DNA of 11,879 bases, from positions 1-11,879 of the forward strand of contig CAYYAQ010000160.1 in the NCBI GenBank assembly GCA_964469555.1, written 5' to 3'. The notes under the pieces were generated by a model that saw nothing but the letters and a program-made list of their open reading frames with translations, ran no database searches and was not told the DNA's origin. Positions 6,240 to 11,879 of this stretch are shown in pieces. How positions within the stretch are numbered: the stretch's first letter is position 1; every line of letters begins with the position of its first letter. The translations under genes were made by a program, and so were the position numbers. Origin of the DNA: CAYYAQ01 sp964469555. Lineage in GTDB: Bacteria > Planctomycetota > UBA1135 > UBA2386.

Positions 6240-7220
6240 GTGGCCAACGATTTCCTATCCAGGCTCTTCGATCTTCAAGATCGAGTCCTCGACGCTGTGC
6301 GAGGCGCACTCGCGCATAAAACGACGGATGAACTCAGCCGATCCGTGCGCGACGACGCAGGCGACACCATCTTCGGGATCGACGTGCTGGCGGAGGACAT
6401 CCTCATCTCAGCCTGTGAGGAGTGGGGCCGCGCGCAGAGCTTCCTCCTGATGGCGGAAGGGCTTGAACCGGAGGGGCGGCGATTCGGGTCAGGTGACCCG
6501 GAGTTTCGGCTGATCGTCGACCCGGTGGACGGGAGCCGGGGCTTGATGCACGACAAGCGCAGCGCGTGGTGCCTTTCAGCTATCGCATCAGAACGAGGCG
6601 AGGACACGCGGATGGAACACGTGTTCGCCGCGTGCATGACGGAGTTGCCCACGACCAGGCAGGGGTATATCGACCGCCTGTGGACGTCTCGCGGCGAAGC
6701 GGTGCAGGGCCATCGCAAGGAACTCGCGACCGGAGACGTCCGCGCGCTCAGCATTCAACCGTCCCAGGAGTCGACGCTGCACAACGGATTCGGCACCGTC
6801 GCAGACTTCTTTCCTGGCGGCAAGGAGATCATCGGTCGGGTGGCGGAGAAGATCCTCACGGAAGAGATGGGCGGTTGGAATCCGAACAAGGCCAATGTGT
6901 TCAGCGATCAGTACATCTCGAGCGGCGGCCAACTCGCTGAGCTGATCCTCGGTCGCGACCGATTCGTCATGGACATCCGACCGCTCGTGTTCCGCAAGCT
7001 CGGTGCGGAGTCATCGCTGTGCGCCCTTCCCTACGACTTGTGCACAACCCTGATCGCCGAACAGACAGGCGTCATCGTCACCAAACCGGACGGTTCACCA
7101 TTCAACCCGCCCCTCGACATCACGACGAACGTCGCCTTCGCCGCCTACGCCAACGCCGGCCTGGCCGCGCGCATGCAACCCATCGTCTCCCGTGTCCTCC
7201 ACGAGTGCGGCCTCCTTTAG
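6240..7220 (+). CDS. Inositol-monophosphatase-family sugar phosphatase
   Basis: The gene encodes 326 residues from GTG 6240, chosen because GAGGAG (6231-6236) is a good ribosome-binding site; the frame stays open back to 5865, but that stretch contains the antisense tRNA and is not coding. The protein belongs to the Mg-dependent, Li-sensitive phosphatase superfamily (inositol monophosphatase, FBPase, CysQ). Metal-binding motifs visible are GDTIFGIDVLAE (41-52), the Glu in MAEGLE (Glu73) and DPVDGSRGL (94-102). The family's last metal ligand usually sits in WDxAAG; here the matching position appears to be VMDIRPL (Asp245), an unusual form. The segment after DPVDGS is also atypical (MHDKRSAWCLS). 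The likely role is hydrolysis of a cytoplasmic phosphate monoester; the substrate is unknown. It converges on the ApaH-like gene, with 9 nt between the stop codons and no visible terminator. Confidence 0.82.
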   Translation: MANDFLSRLFDLQDRVLDAVRGALAHKTTDELSRSVRDDAGDTIFGIDVLAEDILISACEEWGRAQSFLLMAEGLEPEGRRFGSGDPEFRLIVDPVDGSRGLMHDKRSAWCLSAIASERGEDTRMEHVFAACMTELPTTRQGYIDRLWTSRGEAVQGHRKELATGDVRALSIQPSQESTLHNGFGTVADFFPGGKEIIGRVAEKILTEEMGGWNPNKANVFSDQYISSGGQLAELILGRDRFVMDIRPLVFRKLGAESSLCALPYDLCTTLIAEQTGVIVTKPDGSPFNPPLDITTNVAFAAYANAGLAARMQPIVSRVLHECGLL

Positions 7221-7229
7221 CCCTCTGGG

Positions 7230-7850
7230 TCAGCCAGTCCAACCAGGGACTTGGATGATGCGATCTTCCTCGGCGATCCAGGCGGTGAGGTGATGGCCGT
7301 AGCAGCAGCCCGTATCGAGCCCGAGAACGCGATCTGATTGGAACAGACCTTGGCGAGCCCAGTGGCCGAATACGACGCGTTTGTCACCGCGGTAGAACTC
7401 GTGCCACGGACGAAACGGTTCGGCGGGCGGAGGCCAGTTGGTCGGCGGCTTGTTTCCGTCGGCATCGCAGTACCGCACCGTGATCGCGAATCGTGCGTCT
7501 TCGTCCGACAGGTCCAGTAGATCGTCCTGTGTCCACTTCGGATGCAACCCCGCGTGCACCACGATGACGTCATCCATGACTCGCACGAACGGTTGGTCGC
7601 GTAGCCACACCTCGCTCTCCGAATCATCGATCCGATTCTTGCGCAACCAGCTCACATCGTGATTGCCGAGGACCGGTTTGGCGCCAATTTCGCGCAGTTC
7701 ATGCAACACACCCTCGCTGTCCGGCCCCTTGTTGACGAGATCCCCCACCGGGTAGAGCTCGTCGACACCTTTGACGAATCCCGCGCAGGACAGAAGTTCG
7801 AGAAGCTGCTCGCGGCAGCCCTGAATATCTCCCACAAAGATCCGTCGCAT
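7230..7850 (-). CDS. apaH: ApaH-like symmetrical Ap4A hydrolase (metallophosphatase)
   Basis: This 206-residue enzyme hydrolyses diadenosine polyphosphates (Ap4A to two ADP) if it follows its family. The calcineurin-type metallophosphatase motifs are all present in order: GDIQG (7-11), GDLVNKGPDS (36-45), GNHD (62-65), VVHAGLHP (97-104), VFGHWARQG (160-168) and GLDTGCCYG (177-185). The pair FGHWA and LDTGC is characteristic of symmetrical ApaH and not of protein phosphatases. E. coli ApaH is about 280 residues, so this is a shorter form. The start ATG at 7850 is 9 nt after the citrate synthase stop, so the two genes are very probably co-transcribed. Ap4A accumulates under heat and oxidative stress; clearing it also affects RNA decapping in E. 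coli. Confidence 0.9.
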   Translation of the reverse strand: MRRIFVGDIQGCREQLLELLSCAGFVKGVDELYPVGDLVNKGPDSEGVLHELREIGAKPVLGNHDVSWLRKNRIDDSESEVWLRDQPFVRVMDDVIVVHAGLHPKWTQDDLLDLSDEDARFAITVRYCDADGNKPPTNWPPPAEPFRPWHEFYRGDKRVVFGHWARQGLFQSDRVLGLDTGCCYGHHLTAWIAEEDRIIQVPGWTG

Positions 7851-7859
7851 GGCCGCGCG

Positions 7860-8993
7860 TCAGCGCTTGTCCATGGCCACGAATTCGCGGGCGTCCGACC
7901 CGATCCAGTTCGCGCGGGGCCGGATCAGGCGGTTGTTGGCGTACTGCTCCAAGACGTGCGCAGTCCATCCGCTCACTCGACTAATCGCGAAGACCGTCGT
8001 GAACAGGTCGGGCTTGATCCCCATCGAGTAGTAGGTCGAAGCCGAGTAGAAATCGACGTTCATGTCGATGCCCTTGCGGGCCTTCATCAGCGTCTCCATC
8101 TTCTCGGACATCTGGAACCACCGGGGTTCACCTGTGATCTTCGCGATTTGTTCGGAGAACTTGCGGAGGATCAGCGCCCGCGGATCCACGACCTTGTAGA
8201 CGCGATGGCCAAAGCCCATGATCTTCTCGCGACGGGCGAGCTGGTCGTCGAGGTAGGCCTCGACACCCTCGACGTTGCTGATCTCGAGCAACGTGTGCAT
8301 CACCGCCGTGTTCGCCCCGCCGTGCAGCGGACCTTTCAGGGCGCCTATGGCCGAAGTGACGGCGGAGAACATGTCACTCAGAGTCGCAGCCGTGACTCGG
8401 CCCGCGAAAGTAGAAGCGTTGAACCCGTGCTCCGCGTGCAATACCAGGCACACGTCGAGCATCCTCGCGACCTCGACATCCGGCTCTTCGCCCGTAAGCA
8501 TGTAGAGGAAGTTCGCGGCGAGATCCAAATCGGAGTTCGGCGCGATCGGTTCCTTCCCGTCGCGCAACCGATCGTATGCCGCGACGATCGTCGGGAACCG
8601 CGCCGTGATGCGCACTGCGCGTTTCAGGTTCGTTTCACGATCCGTGTCGGGGCCTTCGACATCGTCGATGGAGAGCAGCGAAGCTGCTGTCCGGAGCGCG
8701 TCCATCGGCGACTGCTTGTCGGCGATCGTGCGCAGCGAAGCCTCCACCGTCTCCGGCAGTTCTCTCTGCGCTCTGAGATCGGCTCGGAGCTTCGCGTGCT
8801 CGGCGCTGGTGGGCAGTTCGCCGTACCACAACAAATAGATGGTCTCGACGAAGTCGCAGTGCTCCGCCAGATCGCTGATCAGGTAGCCGCAGTATCGCAA
8901 TTCGCCGGTGCTACCGTCGATCATGCAAATCGCGGAGTCCGCCGCGGTCACGCCCTCGAGTCCGCCCTTCGGCGCCACATTGCTCTGTGTCAT
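7860..8993 (-). CDS. gltA: Citrate synthase
   Basis: Citrate synthase condenses oxaloacetate and acetyl-CoA at the entry of the TCA cycle. The product is 377 residues from ATG 8993, with AGAGA a few bases upstream; a longer form from GTG 9023 would add ten residues not typical of the family. Catalytic and binding residues are present: HAEHGFNAST (His189), GPLHGGAN (His224), GFGHRVYK (His263) and the general base Asp in MNVDFYSA (Asp314). C-terminal Arg residues that bind citrate and CoA occur in NRLIRPRANWIG. The length and the Gly-rich LHGGAN segment fit the short bacterial citrate or 2-methylcitrate synthase type; no methylcitrate pathway genes are visible here, so citrate synthase is the better call. 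The gene precedes apaH in a two-gene operon and diverges from the metal permease. Confidence 0.93.
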   Translation of the reverse strand: MTQSNVAPKGGLEGVTAADSAICMIDGSTGELRYCGYLISDLAEHCDFVETIYLLWYGELPTSAEHAKLRADLRAQRELPETVEASLRTIADKQSPMDALRTAASLLSIDDVEGPDTDRETNLKRAVRITARFPTIVAAYDRLRDGKEPIAPNSDLDLAANFLYMLTGEEPDVEVARMLDVCLVLHAEHGFNASTFAGRVTAATLSDMFSAVTSAIGALKGPLHGGANTAVMHTLLEISNVEGVEAYLDDQLARREKIMGFGHRVYKVVDPRALILRKFSEQIAKITGEPRWFQMSEKMETLMKARKGIDMNVDFYSASTYYSMGIKPDLFTTVFAISRVSGWTAHVLEQYANNRLIRPRANWIGSDAREFVAMDKR

Positions 8994-9358
8994 CTCTGCT
9001 TCTCTCGTTTCGTCTGCGGGCACTTACTGGACCCTTCGACGCCCATGGAAGGCGTCAACTCTGCACAATACTGTTTCGGCGCCATGCGCCTTTTGTCGCG
9101 ATGGCTTCGGCGTACGTCAAATGGGGGGGGGATTGGCAACAACCTTCAGAGCGGCGTCGAGAGGGGGCGCCACGACACCGAGAGGGACTCTGATCCGGAT
9201 GTTCGAGCCAGTCCGGAATCGGCGACCGCTCGCAGGGAGCGTAGCGGGACGCCCCGGGCGGGGCAACGTGCCTCCTCGGGCAAACCGGGCCGGCGCCCGG
9301 ATTCGAGCACTCGCCTCTTGGTATCCGCTGCCCGGTGCCCCATGTTGACAGAGCCGCG
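8994..9358. other. Divergent intergenic region with G9 tract and GC hairpins
   Basis: The spacer lies between the start of citrate synthase (minus) and the permease (plus) and must hold both promoters. A run of nine Gs sits at 9123-9131. Two perfect GC inverted repeats precede the permease: GCCCC/GGGGC (9251-9264) and CCGGGC/GCCCGG (9285-9300). On the minus strand a TTGACG hexamer occurs near 9053-9058 but no convincing -10 follows at the right distance. No gene is supported here. Confidence 0.5.
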
Positions 9359-10390
9359 ATGCAGAGGTTTCTCGACGAGTTCTTGCTGACGCTGGCCATG
9401 TTGGCCCCGTTCCTCCTCCTCGGGTGCGTCATCGCGGGTCTCCTCCACGCTTTCGTCCCGCGGTCCCTACTCGCCCGTGCAATGGGGGGATCTGGCATCG
9501 GCCCCATCTCCCGGGCCAGTCTCATGGGAATCCCCCTGCCGCTGTGCTCGTGCAGCGTCATCCCCGTCGCGACCGAACTCCGACGGCAGGGCGCCGGTCG
9601 CGGTGCGACGACGGCGTTCATGGTGTCCACCCCGGAGACCGGCGTAGACTCGATCTCGACCTCCGTAGCCGTTCTGCATCCCGTGCTCGTGGTGGCTCGG
9701 CCCATCGCCGCGATGATCACCTCCGTGATCGTGGGACTCGCGGTGGAGCGGTTCTCGCCGGAGCCGGAAGCCGACGACGAGGAGCAGGCCGAATCCTGCT
9801 GCGCCCACGACGCGGGAGAGAACGCCAAGGGGCGAGCACGCGGTCTAGTCGGGGGCGTGCGGTACGCCTTTGGAGACCTCCTCGGTGAGATCTCGCCGTA
9901 CCTCCTCCCGGCGCTTCTCCTCACGGCGCTGCTCGGTGTTCTCATCGAACCGGACCAGCTCGCCGTCATCGGTGTCGAGCCGTGGCTGCAACGGCTGGTC
10001 CTTCTCGTCGCCGGCATTCCCCTCTACGTGTGCGCGACGTCCGCGACGCCGATCGCCGCGGGGATGATCGTCGCCGGCCTCAGCCCAGGTGCCGCTCTCG
10101 TGTTCCTGCTCGCCGGGCCAGCGACGAACATCGTGACCATCAGCGCCGTGAAGAACACGCTAGGGAAGCGCGCGGCGATCATCTACGTCACGACGGTCGG
10201 GGTGACGAGCTACGGTTTCGGAACTCTGGTCGATGTCTTCTGGCGAGACCTCGTCCCCGATTCAGAACCGACCGCTCATCTCCATCACGGCCATCTCAAC
10301 TGGCTGCACTGGAGCTGTGCGGTAGTCCTCGGCGTCATGATCCTCTGGCACATCGGACGCAAGCTACGGAACAAGTTCCGAACAACGTGA
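9359..10390 (+). CDS. SO_0444/DUF318-type Cu/Zn efflux permease
   Basis: This integral membrane protein has 343 residues from ATG 9359; GTG 9335 in the same frame would add eight. Around eight transmembrane segments can be seen. Family signatures are PLPLCSCSVIPVA (metal-ligand CSC, near residues 60-70), STPETGVDS and ATSATPIAAGMIVAGLSPG. Members of this group (the SO_0444 subfamily, related to ArsP-type permeases) export copper or zinc ions. The central loop is acidic and Cys-rich (EPEADDEEQAESCCAHD), and the last loop has HLHHGH before the final membrane segment; both are probable metal-binding sites. No ArsR/SmtB or MerR-type metal regulator is encoded beside it, so control must come from elsewhere. 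Its TGA overlaps the GTG of murJ (GTGA). The metal specificity cannot be read from the sequence. Confidence 0.85.
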   Translation: MQRFLDEFLLTLAMLAPFLLLGCVIAGLLHAFVPRSLLARAMGGSGIGPISRASLMGIPLPLCSCSVIPVATELRRQGAGRGATTAFMVSTPETGVDSISTSVAVLHPVLVVARPIAAMITSVIVGLAVERFSPEPEADDEEQAESCCAHDAGENAKGRARGLVGGVRYAFGDLLGEISPYLLPALLLTALLGVLIEPDQLAVIGVEPWLQRLVLLVAGIPLYVCATSATPIAAGMIVAGLSPGAALVFLLAGPATNIVTISAVKNTLGKRAAIIYVTTVGVTSYGFGTLVDVFWRDLVPDSEPTAHLHHGHLNWLHWSCAVVLGVMILWHIGRKLRNKFRTT

Positions 10391-11879
10391 CCAGTTCGCT
10401 CAAAGCCGCGACCCACATCTCCGCCGTCACTCTCGGCTCGCGCGTCCTCGGACTCGTTCGTGACGTGATCATGTTCCGGATGCTCGGCTTCACGTGGGCG
10501 GTCGGAACGTTCGCCCTCGCATGGATGATCCCGAACATGTTGCGGCGGTTGTTCGGCGAGGGCGCGCTGGCCGCGTCTTTCATCCCGGCATACGCCAAAG
10601 CCAAGGAACGTGAAGGCGCCGACGCAGCTCGCGTGTTGTTGGGTTCTGTTTCGGGGTTGCTGCTCGCGGTGCTCGCCTGCTTCAGTGTCGTCGTGGTCGT
10701 GGGTTGCCTCTTCGTTCCAGCCGAATGGATCGGTCACGGCAGTGAGGCGGTCGAGGCGAAGACACAGGGCCAACTGCTCCTCGACCTCACGATCATCCTC
10801 TTCCCCTACTCGATCCCGATCTGCCTCGCCGCGATTCTGACCGGCGCCTTGAATGCTCATGGGACGTTCGCGCTGCCCGCCGCGGCACCGATCGTACTGA
10901 ACGTATTCTGGATCGGCGGCTTGGTGATCGCGTGGGCCACGGGCATGACGGAACCCGTCGCGGTGGTCAAGCTGATCGCGTGGATGTTGCTGATCGGCGG
11001 CCTCGGGCAGCTCTCGCTGTCCCTCGTTCCGCTGGCACGACGTGGACTCCTCGCGAAGCCGACGCTACCCCGTCGGAACGACCCGGCTCGCGCCGTCATC
11101 CGCACCATGGGTCCAACCCTGATCGGGATGTCCTTGCTGCAGCTGAACTCCGTGCTCGACCAGGTGCTCGCGCTGTACCTCGTCGACGCCAACGCGCCCG
11201 CGTTCATCTACCAGGCAAACCGACTACTCCTGTTCCCACACGCCCTGACGAGCCTCGCTCTCGCCACTGTGATCTTTCCACGGATGGCAAGTTCTGGCGC
11301 GACTGACGATCGCGTGGGTGTTCGCCACACGGTCGATCTCGCGATGCACCACACGATCCTCGTCGCGATGCCTGCAGCAGTAGGGATGATGCTGGTCGCG
11401 CAACCGCTCCTCGACGTGATGCTGGGCGGTAGTCTGGTTACAGGCCAGAACATCGAGACGGCAGCGGTGACGACGATCTGCCTCGTCGCGTCCTTGCCGA
11501 TGATCGGCGTCGCGCAGCTCCATGCCCGGGCGTTGTACTCGGTCGGCGACTACCGCACTCCAGCGTGGATGGCATTCTGGCTGCTAGTTCTCAACGCGGT
11601 CCTCGACATCGTATTCGTGGTGACGCTCGACCTCGGTGTCCCAGGGCTCGCGATTGCCACGACGATCGCGTCGGCGGTCAACGCGGCGACGCTGCGCCAC
11701 AGGATCCGCAAGCTGTGTCCAGTTTCCGACGGCACGCCGCGCAGCCTGTGGGCGACGATCGTCGCCTGCGCGGTGATGGCCGTCGTGGTCGTGGGCGTGC
11801 AGGAGTTGTTCAACCCAACGACCCGCCTCGGCACCGTCTTCCTTGATCTCCTGCTGCCTGTATCCGCCGGCATGGTGAG
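10387..11879 (+). CDS. murJ: Lipid II flippase MurJ, 3' end outside the window
   Basis: From GTG 10387 the frame runs without a stop to the window edge, 497 codons of a protein usually about 510-550 residues long, so only a short C-terminal piece is missing. MurJ is the MOP-superfamily flippase that moves lipid II across the cytoplasmic membrane for peptidoglycan synthesis. The N-terminal signature SRVLGLVRD (near residues 18-26), then PNMLRRLFGEGALAASFIPAYAK, matches the conserved Arg- and Asp-rich cavity residues of the family. LDQVLALYL and the FIYQANRLLLFPHALTSLALATVIFPRM segment also match, with about 13-14 membrane helices overall. The GTG start overlaps the permease stop codon by 4 nt, which implies translational coupling. 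I read it codon by codon and found no frameshift or stop. Confidence 0.93.
   Translation, partial: MTSSLKAATHISAVTLGSRVLGLVRDVIMFRMLGFTWAVGTFALAWMIPNMLRRLFGEGALAASFIPAYAKAKEREGADAARVLLGSVSGLLLAVLACFSVVVVVGCLFVPAEWIGHGSEAVEAKTQGQLLLDLTIILFPYSIPICLAAILTGALNAHGTFALPAAAPIVLNVFWIGGLVIAWATGMTEPVAVVKLIAWMLLIGGLGQLSLSLVPLARRGLLAKPTLPRRNDPARAVIRTMGPTLIGMSLLQLNSVLDQVLALYLVDANAPAFIYQANRLLLFPHALTSLALATVIFPRMASSGATDDRVGVRHTVDLAMHHTILVAMPAAVGMMLVAQPLLDVMLGGSLVTGQNIETAAVTTICLVASLPMIGVAQLHARALYSVGDYRTPAWMAFWLLVLNAVLDIVFVVTLDLGVPGLAIATTIASAVNAATLRHRIRKLCPVSDGTPRSLWATIVACAVMAVVVVGVQELFNPTTRLGTVFLDLLLPVSAGMV

Noticed and set aside
7659..9389. A 576-codon open frame on the plus strand
   Set aside because: It lies opposite citrate synthase and the ApaH-like gene, whose motifs are complete. 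Its translation is Arg/His/Val-rich with no recognisable domain, as expected for a shadow frame in high-GC DNA.
1..11879. CRISPR arrays, insertion sequences, phage or defence genes
   Set aside because: I looked for regularly spaced repeats, terminal inverted repeats and transposase or integrase motifs and saw none.

Overview
The window is high-GC bacterial chromosomal DNA with compact genes, strong G/C bias at third codon positions, and frequent GTG/TTG starts with weak ribosome-binding sites. The long GreA-type protein, in which a helical N-terminal region of about 600 residues precedes the GreA coiled coil, is an architecture known from Chlamydiae and other members of the PVC superphylum. 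A planctomycete-like (PVC) host is therefore the best guess. This is an inference, not a demonstrated placement.

Layout. Positions 1-279 hold the 3' end of a plus-strand gene, possibly a B12-binding radical SAM enzyme. Positions 257-~780 (minus) hold a broken pilT-type ATPase whose pieces are scattered over several frames, with the nucleotide-binding loop damaged and the middle of the protein missing. Positions ~780-1300 hold no convincing gene. A promoter-like element near 1310 and a possible folded leader precede a 184-residue protein of unknown function (1497-2051) with a lysine-rich tail and a nuclease-like but probably inactive core. A plus-strand cluster follows: the long GreA-type factor (about 2341-4539), an alpha/beta hydrolase (4605-5279, probably starting further upstream) and a small TPR protein (5328-5843).

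A minus-strand tRNA-Ile(CAU) (6111-6183), with a small doubtful ORF downstream of it, separates this cluster from an inositol-monophosphatase-family gene (6240-7220). Convergent to that gene is a minus-strand pair: citrate synthase (8993-7860) followed 9 nt later by an ApaH-like Ap4A hydrolase (7850-7230). Divergent from citrate synthase, across a spacer of about 365 nt with a G9 tract and two GC-rich hairpins, are a plus-strand SO_0444/DUF318-type metal efflux permease (9359-10390) and the lipid II flippase murJ (10387 to the window edge). These last two overlap by 4 nt (GTGA) and are probably translationally coupled.

Most genes are housekeeping: transcript elongation and cleavage, isoleucine AUA decoding, TCA entry, dinucleotide turnover, metal efflux and peptidoglycan precursor export. 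I did not find a clear new multi-gene system. The most unusual items are the pilT fossil, the unknown protein at 1497-2051, the extended GreA, and the co-translated metal permease and murJ.
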